Below are positions 15,000 to 23,179 of a stretch of 35,371 nucleotides of DNA, in pieces. Under the pieces are notes generated by a model that had not been told where the DNA came from, did not search any database, and saw only the letters and a program-made list of their open reading frames with translations. Numbering within the stretch: position 1 is the first letter of the stretch; each line of letters starts with the position of its first letter. Source of the DNA: HGM10836 sp045580645 (GTDB lineage Bacteria; Bacillota_I; Bacilli_A; RF39; UBA660); assembly GCA_045580645.1 (NCBI GenBank), contig JAZNOG010000017.1, positions 1-35,371 on the forward strand, given 5' to 3'. The position numbers were made by a program, and so were the translations under genes.

Positions 15000-16002
15000 T
15001 AAAATAAAACAATTTTTAGAAGAATATATAAAGAACAAAAAAATAAAATATGATGACATAAAAGACTTTAGTGAAGAATTAATAAATAGAATAACCATCT
15101 ATTGCGTAGAAAATAACATTGAAATATTATATGATTTAAGCAATGAAGGAACTAGTTTTTACAAAGATATAAAAGTTATAAGAGTGTTAACTAAAGAAGA
15201 AGAAATAAAATTATTAACAGAAGCTCAACAAGGAAATTCAAATGCAAGAAATAAAATGATTGAACACAATCTAAGATTAGTATTAGCAAATGTTAATCAA
15301 TTATATCACAGTCAATCAGTTGATAGAGAAGATCTATTTCAATCAGGATGCCTTGGATTATACAGAGCCATTGAAAAATTTGATGTAAAATCAGGAAACA
15401 AGTTTTCAACATATGCAACATGGTGGATAAGACAAGCAATACAAAGAACAATAGAAAATGAATCAAGAACAATTAGAATACCAGTAGCAAGAAATAATAC
15501 ATTTAGAAAGATTCAAAAATTTAATGAAGAATTTTACATGACAAATGGATATTATCCATCAAAAGAAATAATAAAACAATGCCTAGGTATTGAAGAACAC
15601 ATTATTGATGAGTTTAGAAGACACGAAAGCGCTCCATTATCACTAGATTTGAACATAACTAATGAAGAAGGAAAAAATTGTGCAACAATTGGAGAAACAA
15701 TAAAAGATGAATGCCACGAAACAGAAGAACTAGCAATAGAAAATATTGAAGCAATATACTTAATGGATATAATAGAAGAAGATAAAAAAATCAAAGAACA
15801 CCACAAAGCAATATTTAAATCCAGATATGGTTTAGATGGAACAGGGTATAAGACATTAGAAGAAGTATCACAAATTTATGGAATAACACGCGAAAGAGTT
15901 CGTCAAATAGAAAAAAAATGTATAAACAGATGCAAAACATTATTACAATCATATGGAATAACTGATTGTGAAGTTACTAAACCAGTTCAAAGGACAAGAT
16001 AA
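14992..16002 (+). CDS. Sigma-70 family factor, RpoD-like with region 1.1-like N-terminus
   Basis: A 336-residue sigma factor. Residues 1-50 (IKYDDIKDFSEELINRITIY and following) resemble sigma region 1.1. Regions 1.2 to 4 follow: EHNLRLVLANV, EDLFQSGCLGLYRAIEKFD, FSTYATWWIRQAIQRTIENE (138-157, Trp pair present), RTIRIPVARN and ITRERVRQIEKK (298-309). It is thus closer to a principal sigma than its neighbour, yet much diverged. Whether it is the housekeeping factor or an extra one cannot be told from this window. GTG codons upstream (14974) are in frame, but GGTGAG is correctly spaced for the ATG at 14992. It ends before a perfect 12-bp terminator. Confidence 0.9.
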   Translation: MDDKIKQFLEEYIKNKKIKYDDIKDFSEELINRITIYCVENNIEILYDLSNEGTSFYKDIKVIRVLTKEEEIKLLTEAQQGNSNARNKMIEHNLRLVLANVNQLYHSQSVDREDLFQSGCLGLYRAIEKFDVKSGNKFSTYATWWIRQAIQRTIENESRTIRIPVARNNTFRKIQKFNEEFYMTNGYYPSKEIIKQCLGIEEHIIDEFRRHESAPLSLDLNITNEEGKNCATIGETIKDECHETEELAIENIEAIYLMDIIEEDKKIKEHHKAIFKSRYGLDGTGYKTLEEVSQIYGITRERVRQIEKKCINRCKTLLQSYGITDCEVTKPVQRTR

Positions 16003-16017
16003 CAAACCGCATAAAAG

Positions 16018-16058
16018 AAAAAAAGAAAGTGAATTAACAAATACAGCTTTCTTTTTTT
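16018..16058 (+). terminator. Terminator of the sigma-factor operon
   Basis: AAAAAAAGAAAG (16018-16029) pairs perfectly with CTTTCTTTTTTT (16047-16058) over a 17-nt loop. It separates the sigma genes from the ribosomal promoter. Confidence 0.85.
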
Positions 16059-16090
16059 ATAAAAAATAACAAAAAAGTGAAAATTTTACT

Positions 16091-16120
16091 TGATTTTTCA
16101 TATAATTTTGTGTTATCATT
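16091..16120 (+). promoter_or_regulatory. Promoter of the S10-spc-alpha superoperon
   Basis: TTGATT (16091-16096), an 18-bp spacer and TATCAT (16115-16120) with a TGT extension. It is the only promoter-like sequence I found between the sigma terminator and rpsJ. Confidence 0.6.
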
Positions 16121-16244
16121 ATAACGTTATGACTGCTGTGATGTGCGAGGTTGCCGATACACGAGGATGAGTTGTCAATTGTTTATCGGGTTATTTGCAC
16201 GGAGCAAGTCTATACTAGATATAGGCGAAGGGAGGGGGAAATAT
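16121..16244 (+). promoter_or_regulatory. Structured 5' leader of the ribosomal superoperon
   Basis: About 120 untranslated bases before rpsJ, with base composition clearly less AT-rich than the flanks. GTGCGAG (16143-16149) can pair with TTTGCAC (16194-16200). Inside it CCGATA (16154-16159) pairs exactly with TATCGG (16184-16189), giving an extended stem with an internal loop. A second small hairpin is CTATA/TATAG (16210-16224), just before the GGGAGGGGG SD. No terminator-like T-run is present, so any control would act on translation or RNA stability. S10-operon leaders bound by L4 exist in other bacteria; whether this is one is inference. Confidence 0.6.
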
Positions 16245-16553
16245 ATGTCACAAATCGTTCGTGTTAAACTAAAATCATACGATCATAGAATCTTAGATAA
16301 TGCTGCAACTAAAATTGTTGAAACAGTAAAAAGAGTTGGTGGACAAGTTAGCGGACCAGTTCCACTACCAACTGATATTGAAAAAATTACAATCTTAAGA
16401 GCAGTTCACAAATACAAAGATTCTCGTGAACAATTTGAATCTAGAACACACAAAAGATTAATTGATATTAAAAACCCAAGTAAAGAAACGATGGATGCAT
16501 TACAACGTTTAGATTTACCAAGTGGTGTTGAAATCAAAATTACACAAAAATAA
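16245..16553 (+). CDS. rpsJ: Ribosomal protein S10
   Basis: 102 residues, the standard S10 length, starting MSQIVRVKLKSYDHRILD. It is a protein of the small-subunit head and also the NusE transcription antitermination partner. The conserved loop SGPVPLPTDIEKITILRA and C-terminal strand are intact. The frame is open upstream to a GTG at 16143, but that stretch is the structured leader; GGGAGGGGG before 16245 sets the start. It is the first gene of the superoperon. Confidence 0.98.
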   Translation: MSQIVRVKLKSYDHRILDNAATKIVETVKRVGGQVSGPVPLPTDIEKITILRAVHKYKDSREQFESRTHKRLIDIKNPSKETMDALQRLDLPSGVEIKITQK

Positions 16554-16576
16554 TAAAATAAAAGGAGAAAGAAAAA

Positions 16577-17290
16577 ATGAAAGGAATCTTAGGTAGAAAA
16601 GTTGGAATGACTCAAGTTTTCGGAAGTAATGGAAAATTAGTTCCTGTTACAGTAATCGAAATTGAACCAAACGTAGTTACACAAATTAAAACTATGGAAA
16701 ACGATGGTTATGAAGCTGTTCAATTAGGTTTTGATACAATTCGTGAAAAACTAAGTAACAAAGCAAAAACTGGTCATACAAATAAAGCAAACACTACTCC
16801 TAAGCGCTTCTTAAGAGAAATTAAAGGAGTAGATATTAACAATTACGAAGTAGGCCAAGAAGTAAAAGCAGACCTTTTTGAAGCCGGAGAAATTGTTGAT
16901 GTTACAGGAATCAGTAAAGGAAAAGGATATCAAGGAGTTATCAAAAAAGATAACCAACATCGTGGACCAATGGGACATGGTTCAAAATATCATAGAGGTG
17001 TAGGTTCTCTAGGAACAATGAGACCAATGAGAGTATTCAAAGGTAAAGCATTGCCAGGACACATGGGAGCTGAACAAACAACTATCCAAAATTTAGAAAT
17101 TATCAAAATTGACATGGAAGACAATTGCATTTTAGTAAAAGGTAGTGTTCCAGGAGCAAAAAAATCTTTAGTTATCATTAAATCAGCTGTTAAAACAAAT
17201 GCTAAAAAAGATGCATTTGAGCTTATTTCTTATGAAACTCCAGTTGAAGAAGAAACTAAAGAAGAATCATCACAAGAAGTAACTGAATAA
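16577..17290 (+). CDS. rplC: Ribosomal protein L3
   Basis: 237 residues, a primary 23S rRNA binder near the peptidyl-transferase centre. It starts MKGILGRKVGMTQVF and keeps the central GPMGHGSKYHRGVGSLG extension and the MPGH-like GHMGAEQ motif. It is about 25-30 residues longer than typical L3 because of an acidic tail (TPVEEETKEESSQEVTE). Such tails occur in AT-rich Firmicutes and should hang from the ribosome surface. SD AAAGGAG; 23-base gap after rpsJ. Confidence 0.98.
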   Translation: MKGILGRKVGMTQVFGSNGKLVPVTVIEIEPNVVTQIKTMENDGYEAVQLGFDTIREKLSNKAKTGHTNKANTTPKRFLREIKGVDINNYEVGQEVKADLFEAGEIVDVTGISKGKGYQGVIKKDNQHRGPMGHGSKYHRGVGSLGTMRPMRVFKGKALPGHMGAEQTTIQNLEIIKIDMEDNCILVKGSVPGAKKSLVIIKSAVKTNAKKDAFELISYETPVEEETKEESSQEVTE

Positions 17291-17333
17291 TAAAAATAAT
17301 TAACAATTAGTTGTGATGAAAGGAGAAAAAAGT

Positions 17334-17957
17334 ATGAAATTAGAAGTTTTAAATCTTAACGGAGAAAAAATTAAAGATATAAATTTAGATAAAGAAATTT
17401 TTGGAATAGAACCTAACAATAAAGTCCTAAAAGATGCTATCGTTTTAGCGCAAGCATCATTAAGACAAGGAACTGCTAAAACTAAAACTCGTGCAGAAGT
17501 TTCTGGTGGAGGTAGAAAACCTTGGAAACAAAAAGGAACAGGAAATGCTCGTCAAGGATCAATTAGAGCAGTTCAATGGGTAGGCGGAGGAGTTGCCTTA
17601 GGACCAGTTCCTAGAAGTTATAGCAAAAAACAAAATAGAAAAGAAAGACGTTTAGCGCTTAAATCAGCATATTCATTTAGAGCACAAGCTAATAACATCA
17701 TCATAGTAGATGAAATAAAAGTAGCAAGTCCAAAAACAAAAGAAATGAAAAGCTTGCTAAACAACTTAAAAATAGAAAATGAAAAAGTTTTATTGATTGT
17801 TAAAGAATATAACGATAATGTTATTTTATCAGCTAGAAACTTACAAAATGTATTTATTGAAAAAGCAAACGAAGTAAGTGTTTTAGATATTCTATCAGTT
17901 AATAAAATCGTTATTGAAGAAAGCGTTTTAGAAGATATAAAGGAGGTACTTAAATAA
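17334..17957 (+). CDS. rplD: Ribosomal protein L4
   Basis: 207 residues, normal length. The long loop that reaches the exit tunnel is present (RAEVSGGGRKPWKQKGTGNA, then RQGSIRAVQWVGGG). L4 is the autoregulator of S10 operons in some bacteria and could read the leader at 16121-16244; this is inference. In-frame GTG/ATG codons at 17313-17318 precede AAAGGAG, so the ATG at 17334 is the start. Its stop overlaps rplW as TAATG. Confidence 0.97.
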   Translation: MKLEVLNLNGEKIKDINLDKEIFGIEPNNKVLKDAIVLAQASLRQGTAKTKTRAEVSGGGRKPWKQKGTGNARQGSIRAVQWVGGGVALGPVPRSYSKKQNRKERRLALKSAYSFRAQANNIIIVDEIKVASPKTKEMKSLLNNLKIENEKVLLIVKEYNDNVILSARNLQNVFIEKANEVSVLDILSVNKIVIEESVLEDIKEVLK

Positions 17958-18241
17958 TGAATACTAAATATTTAGATATTATTATATCTCCAGTAGTAAC
18001 TGAAAAATCTGCTAATATGGGTCAAGAAAATGGAGAATACGCTTTCTATGTTGATCCAAAAGCAAATAAAACAGAAATAAAACTTGCAATTGAAAAAATC
18101 TTCAATGTTAAAGTTTTAGATATTAGAACAATAAATGTTCACCCTAAAAAGAAAAGAGTAGGACGTTATACAGGACTTACTAACAAAAAGAAAAAAGCAA
18201 TTGTTAAACTAGCAGAAGGTCAAACAATTGAATTAGGGTAA
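17957..18241 (+). CDS. rplW: Ribosomal protein L23
   Basis: 94 residues, standard length. It forms part of the tunnel exit and the docking site for trigger factor and SRP. Recognisable by IISPVVTEKSANM at the start and the basic loop NVHPKKKRVGRYTGL. The start is coupled to the rplD stop (TAATG), with AAAGGAGGT inside the rplD 3' end as SD. Confidence 0.97.
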   Translation: MNTKYLDIIISPVVTEKSANMGQENGEYAFYVDPKANKTEIKLAIEKIFNVKVLDIRTINVHPKKKRVGRYTGLTNKKKKAIVKLAEGQTIELG

Positions 18242-18254
18242 GGAGGAATGACAA

Positions 18255-19088
18255 GTGGCTATAAGAAATTATAAACCAACCACTAACGCAAGAAGAGGAA
18301 TGAATACTCTTGTTAATGAAGAACTTACAAAAAATAAAAAACCTGAAAAAAGTCTATTAGCTAAACAAACAAATAAAGCAGGACGTAATAATCAAGGTAG
18401 AATTACTGTAAGACATCAAGGTGGCGGTGAAAAAAGAAAATATCGTATAATTGATTTTAAAAGAAATAAATTTGATATCGAAGGTGTAGTTGCATCTATC
18501 GAATACGATCCAAACAGAAGTGCAAATATCGCACTAATCAACTATGTTGATGGAGAAAAAAGATATATAATTGCACCAAAAGGATTAAAAGTAGGAATGA
18601 AAGTTATTTCATCTGAAAAAGCAGATATCAAAGTAGGAAACGCATTACCATTATCTAAAATTCCAGAAGGAACTACAGTTCACAATATCGAACTTAGACC
18701 TGGAAAAGGTGGAGAACTAGCAAGAAGTGCTGGAGCATCTGCCCAAATACTTGGTAAAGAAGGTAAATACGTTTTAGTAAGACTTACTTCTGGAGAAGTT
18801 AGAAAAGTACTTGAAACATGTATGGCTACAATCGGAGAAGTAGGAAACGAAGATCATGGACTAGTAAAATTAGGAAAAGCAGGTCGTAAAAGACATATGG
18901 GTATTAGACCAACTGTTCGTGGATCTGTTATGAACCCTAATGACCATCCACACGGTGGTGGTGAAGGTAGAGCGCCAATCGGTAGAAGTGGCCCAATGAC
19001 ACCATGGGGTAAACCAGCTCTAGGATACAAAACAAGAAAGAAAAAATCGTCTGATAAACTTATCGTTCGTCGTAGAAATAATAAATAG
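18255..19088 (+). CDS. rplB: Ribosomal protein L2
   Basis: 277 residues, normal length. L2 supports subunit association and the peptidyl-transferase centre. It opens MAIRNYKPTTNARRG, with GRITVRHQGGGEKRKYR and the hallmark C-terminal stretch NPNDHPHGGGEGRAPIGRSG, including the conserved His of the functional core. The start is GTG with AAGGAGGAA upstream, 13 bases after rplW. Confidence 0.98.
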   Translation: MAIRNYKPTTNARRGMNTLVNEELTKNKKPEKSLLAKQTNKAGRNNQGRITVRHQGGGEKRKYRIIDFKRNKFDIEGVVASIEYDPNRSANIALINYVDGEKRYIIAPKGLKVGMKVISSEKADIKVGNALPLSKIPEGTTVHNIELRPGKGGELARSAGASAQILGKEGKYVLVRLTSGEVRKVLETCMATIGEVGNEDHGLVKLGKAGRKRHMGIRPTVRGSVMNPNDHPHGGGEGRAPIGRSGPMTPWGKPALGYKTRKKKSSDKLIVRRRNNK

Positions 19089-19103
19089 GAAAGGATTGAA
19101 AAT

Positions 19104-19376
19104 ATGGCAAGAAGCATTAAAAAAGGACCTTATGTATTTGATAGACTAATGACAAAGGTTCAAAAAATGAATGAAAGTGGAAAAAAAGAAATAATTAAAA
19201 CATGGTCACGCCGTTCTACAATTTTTCCTGAATTTATAGGACACACATTTGCAGTTCATAATGGTAAAGAATTTATACCAGTATATGTAACTGAAGATAT
19301 GGTAGGTCACAAACTAGGAGAATTTGCATTAACTCGTAAGTTTGGTGGTCACGGCGATGACAAGAAGAAGAAATAA
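19104..19376 (+). CDS. rpsS: Ribosomal protein S19
   Basis: 90 residues. A small-subunit head protein that pairs with S13 and contacts the A-site tRNA. Starts MARSIKKGPYVFDRLM; conserved WSRRSTIFPEFIGHTFAVHNG and LGEFALTRKFGGHG are present. SD GGAAAGGA; 15-base gap after rplB. Confidence 0.98.
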   Translation: MARSIKKGPYVFDRLMTKVQKMNESGKKEIIKTWSRRSTIFPEFIGHTFAVHNGKEFIPVYVTEDMVGHKLGEFALTRKFGGHGDDKKKK

Positions 19377-19395
19377 TAAGAGGAGGAACTAGAAA

Positions 19396-19728
19396 ATGGA
19401 TGTTAAAGCTATAGCAAAAGAAGTTAGAATTAGTCCAATTAAACTTCGTCTTATGGCAGATTTAGTTCGCGGAAAAAGCACTAATGAAGCAATAAATATT
19501 TTAAATAACTACAATAGCAAATCTGCTAGAGTTATTGTTAAAGTTGTAAATTCTGCTGTTGCAAATGCAGTTAATAACAACAAACTTGATGCTGACAAAT
19601 TATTCATTAAAGAAATAAGAGTAGATATGGCATCAACATTAAAAAGAAGGGTACCAGGTTCTCGTGGATCAATTGATAAATTCTATCATAGAAGATCACA
19701 CGTAACAGTAGTGGTATCAGAAAGGTAA
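19396..19728 (+). CDS. rplV: Ribosomal protein L22
   Basis: 110 residues. L22 lines the exit tunnel with its beta-hairpin, whose tip here is VDMASTLKRRVPGSRGS, a site where macrolide-resistance mutations occur in other bacteria. It starts MDVKAIAKEVRISPIKLRLM. SD AGAGGAGGA; 19-base gap. Confidence 0.98.
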   Translation: MDVKAIAKEVRISPIKLRLMADLVRGKSTNEAINILNNYNSKSARVIVKVVNSAVANAVNNNKLDADKLFIKEIRVDMASTLKRRVPGSRGSIDKFYHRRSHVTVVVSER

Positions 19729-19742
19729 TTTAGGAGGTATTT

Positions 19743-20399
19743 ATGGGACAAAAAGTTAGTCCAACTGGATTTAGAATAGGCGTAAATAAAGATTGGGAAT
19801 CAAAATGGATGGCTCCTAAAAAAGATTTTTCTAAATATTTAATTAACGATATTAAAATAAGAGAATACTTAGAAAAAACATTAAAAGATGCAAGCATCTC
19901 TAAAATAGAAATCGAAAGAAACAAAAAAAGATGCGAAGTAATCATTCACACATCAAAACCAGGTGTTATCATTGGTCGTGGTGGTGAAGAAATAAATAAA
20001 TTAAAACAAAAATTATCTAAATTGGTAGATGAAAACGTTCAAGTATCAATTATGGATGTAAAAAACATTGATTTAAATGCTGCTTTAGTAGCACAATCAG
20101 TTGCAAAACAAATAGAAAACAGAGCGCCATTTAGACAAGCACAAAAAAAAGCAATCCGTGCTGCTATGAAAGCTGGAGCTAAAGGAATTAAAATCTTAGT
20201 TTCAGGAAGATTAAATGGTGTTGAAATGGCAAGAAACGAAAGACATTCTGAAGGAAATATTCCTCTACATACAATTCGTGCTGACGTTGATTATGGATTT
20301 GCAGAAGCAAATACAACATATGGAAAAATCGGTGTAAAAGTATGGATCTGTAAAGGAGAAATATTACCATCTAAGTCCAAAAAAGAAGGAGGTAATTAA
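19743..20399 (+). CDS. rpsC: Ribosomal protein S3
   Basis: 218 residues, normal length. Sits at the mRNA entry channel with S4 and S5. Starts MGQKVSPTGFRIGVNKDW; the KH domain motif GVIIGRGGEE is at 74-83, followed by the conserved C-terminal domain (GRLNGVEMARNE, IPLHTIRADVDYG). SD TAGGAGGT. Its 3' end carries AAGGAGGT for rplP, two bases away. Confidence 0.98.
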   Translation: MGQKVSPTGFRIGVNKDWESKWMAPKKDFSKYLINDIKIREYLEKTLKDASISKIEIERNKKRCEVIIHTSKPGVIIGRGGEEINKLKQKLSKLVDENVQVSIMDVKNIDLNAALVAQSVAKQIENRAPFRQAQKKAIRAAMKAGAKGIKILVSGRLNGVEMARNERHSEGNIPLHTIRADVDYGFAEANTTYGKIGVKVWICKGEILPSKSKKEGGN

Positions 20400-20401
20400 T
20401 A

Positions 20402-20830
20402 ATGTTAATACCATCTAGGACAAAATATAGAAGAGTTCACAGATTAAAATATGAAGGAAAAGCAAAAGGAAACAAAACACTTTCTTTCGGAGACTATGGA
20501 CTTATGGCTAAAGAAGGAGCTTGGATTACAAACAACCAAATCGAAGCTGCTCGTATCGCTATGACACGTTATATGAAACGTGGTGGAAAAGTATATATCA
20601 ATATTTTCCCACATATGCCAAAAACAGCTAAACCACTAGAAGTTCGTATGGGATCAGGAAAAGGTTCAGTAGATAAATGGATGGCTGTAGTAAAAGAAGG
20701 CAAAATAATGTTTGAAATTTCTGGAGTATCAGAAGAAGTTGCAAGAGAAGCATTACGCTTAGCGGCACATAAATTACCAATCAAAACCAAATTTGTAAAA
20801 AAAGAAGAAATGGGTGGTGAAAACGCATGA
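20402..20830 (+). CDS. rplP: Ribosomal protein L16
   Basis: 142 residues. L16 organises the A-site and central protuberance. Starts MLIPSRTKYRRVHRLKYEGK; FGDYGLMAKEGAWITNNQIE and the loop RMGSGKGSVDKWMAVV are conserved. SD lies in the end of rpsC. The TGA stop overlaps the rpmC start (ATGA). Confidence 0.98.
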   Translation: MLIPSRTKYRRVHRLKYEGKAKGNKTLSFGDYGLMAKEGAWITNNQIEAARIAMTRYMKRGGKVYINIFPHMPKTAKPLEVRMGSGKGSVDKWMAVVKEGKIMFEISGVSEEVAREALRLAAHKLPIKTKFVKKEEMGGENA

Positions 20831-21018
20831 AAATGGAAGAATTAAGAAAACTATCCACTGAAGAATTAAACACAAAAATAAAAGAATCTAAAGAAGAATT
20901 ATTCAATTTGCGTTTCCAACAAGCTACTGGAAATCTAGAAAAACCAACTAGATTAAGAGACTTAAGAAAACAAGTTGCGAGAATGAAAACAATAATTCGT
21001 GAACGCGAGAATAATTAG
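20827..21018 (+). CDS. rpmC: Ribosomal protein L29
   Basis: 63 residues, two-helix protein beside the tunnel exit. Starts MKMEELRKLSTEELN and keeps FNLRFQQATGNLEKP. The SD is weak (GGTGG in the rplP end), so translation probably depends on the ATGA overlap with rplP. Confidence 0.96.
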   Translation: MKMEELRKLSTEELNTKIKESKEELFNLRFQQATGNLEKPTRLRDLRKQVARMKTIIRERENN

Positions 21019-21030
21019 TAGGAGGACATT

Positions 21031-21288
21031 ATGGAAACAGTAAAAAAAGAATTAGTTGGAAAAGTTGTTAGTGATAAAAATAACAAAACTATTACCGTAT
21101 TAGTAGAAACATATAAGAAACATCCTAAATATGGTAAAAGAGTTAAATATAGTAAAAAATATACTGCTCATGATGAAACTAATAAAGCTAAAGTTGGAGA
21201 TACTGTAAGAATAGTGGAAACAAGACCATTATCTAAAACAAAACGCTTCTACTTAGCAGAAATAGTTGAAGAAAGAGTAATATTATAA
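21031..21288 (+). CDS. rpsQ: Ribosomal protein S17
   Basis: 85 residues, OB-fold protein that binds 16S rRNA early in assembly. Recognised by GKVVSDKNNKTITVLVE, HPKYGKRVKYSKKYTAHDE and VRIVETRPLSKTKRF. SD TAGGAGGAC; 12-base gap after rpmC. Confidence 0.97.
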   Translation: METVKKELVGKVVSDKNNKTITVLVETYKKHPKYGKRVKYSKKYTAHDETNKAKVGDTVRIVETRPLSKTKRFYLAEIVEERVIL

Positions 21289-21301
21289 GGAGGAGTAAAG
21301 T

Positions 21302-21670
21302 ATGGTTCAACAAGAAACTCGTTTAAAAGTTGCTGACAACTCAGGAGCTCGTGAATTACTTGTTATAAGAGTGCTTGGAGGAAGTAAAGTAAAATTTGGT
21401 AATATTGGTGACGTAGTTGTAGGAACTGTTAAAAAAGCTGTTCCAAACGGAACTACAAAAAAAGGTAAAGTAGTAAAAGCGGTTATCGTTAGAACTGTTC
21501 AAGGTGTTCGTCGTGACGATGGCTCTTATATAAAATTTGATGACAATGCATGTGTGTTAATTAAAGATGACAAATCTCCAATTGGAACACGTGTATTTGG
21601 ACCAGTTGCTAGAGAACTTCGTGATAAAGATTATATGAAGATTGTATCTTTAGCAAAAGAAGTGTTATAG
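21302..21670 (+). CDS. rplN: Ribosomal protein L14
   Basis: 122 residues, standard length; forms an intersubunit bridge and binds the silencing factor RsfS where present. Starts MVQQETRLKVADNSGARELL; RRDDGSYIKFDDNACVLI and GTRVFGPVARELR are conserved. SD AAGGAGGAG. Confidence 0.98.
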   Translation: MVQQETRLKVADNSGARELLVIRVLGGSKVKFGNIGDVVVGTVKKAVPNGTTKKGKVVKAVIVRTVQGVRRDDGSYIKFDDNACVLIKDDKSPIGTRVFGPVARELRDKDYMKIVSLAKEVL

Positions 21671-21680
21671 GAGGTAAATT

Positions 21681-21992
21681 ATGAAACTAAAAGTAGGAGA
21701 TAAAGTTAGAGTAATGGTCGGAAAAGACAAAGGTAAAGAAGGCAAAATTACTCATACATTCAAAAACGAAAACAAAGTTATAGTTGAAGGCATCAACATG
21801 GTTAAAAAACATATTAAACCTAATACTTCTAATGAAACTGGTGGAATTGTTGAAACAGAAGCAAAAATTGATGCTTCAAACGTAATGATAATTGATTCTA
21901 AAACTAATAAAGTAACTAGAATCTATCATAAAACAGAAGAAAAAAGTAATAAAAAAGTTAGAGTGAGTAAAGCTCACAACAAACTTGATTAA
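21681..21992 (+). CDS. rplX: Ribosomal protein L24
   Basis: 103 residues, an assembly-initiating large-subunit protein. The KOW motif is VGDKVRVMVGKDKGKEGKI (5-23), followed by GINMVKKHIKPN and a basic tail. SD TAGGAGGT; 10-base gap. Confidence 0.97.
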   Translation: MKLKVGDKVRVMVGKDKGKEGKITHTFKNENKVIVEGINMVKKHIKPNTSNETGGIVETEAKIDASNVMIIDSKTNKVTRIYHKTEEKSNKKVRVSKAHNKLD

Positions 21993-22009
21993 TTGGAAGG
22001 AGGGTATTT

Positions 22010-22549
22010 ATGAACCGCCTAAAAGAAAAATACAATAAAGAAATCGTTCCTAGTTTAAAAGAAAAATTTAATTATAAATCAGTAATGCAAGTTCCACGTT
22101 TAGAAAAAATCGTTGTAAACATTGGAGCTGGAGATGCTAGTCACAACTCTAAACTACTTGAAGCATGCGTAAATGATCTTATGGCTATCACAGGACAAAA
22201 ACCTGTTATAACAAAAGCAAGAAAATCAATCGCAGGATTCAAAATACGTGAAGGACAAAACATTGGATGCAAAGTTACTCTAAGAGGAGAAAACATGTAT
22301 AACTTCTTAGATAAATTAATTTCAGTATCGCTTCCACGTGTTAGAGATTTTAGAGGATTATCACCAAAAGCTTTTGATGGTAGAGGAAACTATACAATCG
22401 GAATTAAAGAACAATTAATATTCCCTGAAATCGAATACGATGATGTAGTAAAAGTAAGAGGAATGGACATTGTTCTAGTTACAACAGCAAAAACAAATGA
22501 AGAATCATTTGCATTATTAGAAGAACTAGGCATTCCATTTAAGAAATAG
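22010..22549 (+). CDS. rplE: Ribosomal protein L5
   Basis: 179 residues, normal length. Binds 5S rRNA and contacts P-site tRNA. Conserved MQVPRLEKIVVNIGAGDA, TGQKPVITKARKSIAGFKIR and SLPRVRDFRGLSPKAFDGRG. SD GGAAGGAGGG; 17-base gap. Confidence 0.98.
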   Translation: MNRLKEKYNKEIVPSLKEKFNYKSVMQVPRLEKIVVNIGAGDASHNSKLLEACVNDLMAITGQKPVITKARKSIAGFKIREGQNIGCKVTLRGENMYNFLDKLISVSLPRVRDFRGLSPKAFDGRGNYTIGIKEQLIFPEIEYDDVVKVRGMDIVLVTTAKTNEESFALLEELGIPFKK

Positions 22550-22561
22550 TCGGAGGTTATA

Positions 22562-22747
22562 ATGGCAAAAAAAAGTATGATAGCGAAAGCTAACAAAGTA
22601 CAAAAATTCAAAGTGCGTGAATATACACGTTGTAATAGATGTGGTAGACCTCACGGAGTATTAAAAAAATATGGTCTTTGTCGTATTTGCTTTAGAGAAC
22701 TTGCAAATAAAGGACAAATTCCAGGAGTAAAAAAATCAAGCTGGTAG
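22562..22747 (+). CDS. rpsN: Ribosomal protein S14, zinc-binding type
   Basis: 61 residues, the short type Z form. Zinc ligands are four Cys in CNRCGRPHG and GLCRICFRELA. Having this form in the spc operon means S14 assembly depends on zinc; many Firmicutes carry a second zinc-free copy elsewhere, which cannot be checked here. SD CGGAGGT. Confidence 0.98.
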   Translation: MAKKSMIAKANKVQKFKVREYTRCNRCGRPHGVLKKYGLCRICFRELANKGQIPGVKKSSW

Positions 22748-22768
22748 GCAAAGAAGGAGGAATTTATT

Positions 22769-23167
22769 ATGGTAGTAACAGATCCAATTGCAGATATGCT
22801 TACAAGAATTCGTAATGCTAATGCAATGAAATATAAAGAAGTATCAATGCCTGTATCAAATGTAAAAAAAGAAATTGCTAGAATATTAAAAAATGAAGGA
22901 TTTATTGAAGATTACAAAGTTGTTGAAGAAGGTGCTCAAGGAACACTTACATTAACTTTAAAATATACAAATAAAAAAGAAAGGGTTATAACTGGACTTA
23001 AGCGTATTTCTAAACCAGGTTTAAGAGTTTATGCTAAAAGCGAAGAAGTACCAAAAGTATTAAATGGTTTTGGTATCGCAATTATTTCTACTTCAAAAGG
23101 AATTATGACTGATAAAGAAGCTAGAAAAGCATCACTTGGTGGAGAAGTAATGGCTTATATTTGGTAA
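22769..23167 (+). CDS. rpsH: Ribosomal protein S8
   Basis: 132 residues. Central-domain 16S binder and, in other bacteria, the repressor of the spc operon. Starts MVVTDPIADMLTRIRNANAM; the C-terminal STSKGIMTDKEARKASLGGE is conserved. SD AGAAGGAGGA; 21-base gap. Confidence 0.98.
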   Translation: MVVTDPIADMLTRIRNANAMKYKEVSMPVSNVKKEIARILKNEGFIEDYKVVEEGAQGTLTLTLKYTNKKERVITGLKRISKPGLRVYAKSEEVPKVLNGFGIAIISTSKGIMTDKEARKASLGGEVMAYIW

Positions 23168-23179
23168 TGGTGAATAACA

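Noticed and set aside
16143..16244. N-terminal extension of S10 from a GTG at 16143
   Set aside because: The 34 extra residues are unlike S10, the stretch folds as an RNA leader, and a strong SD precedes the ATG at 16245, which gives the standard 102-residue protein.
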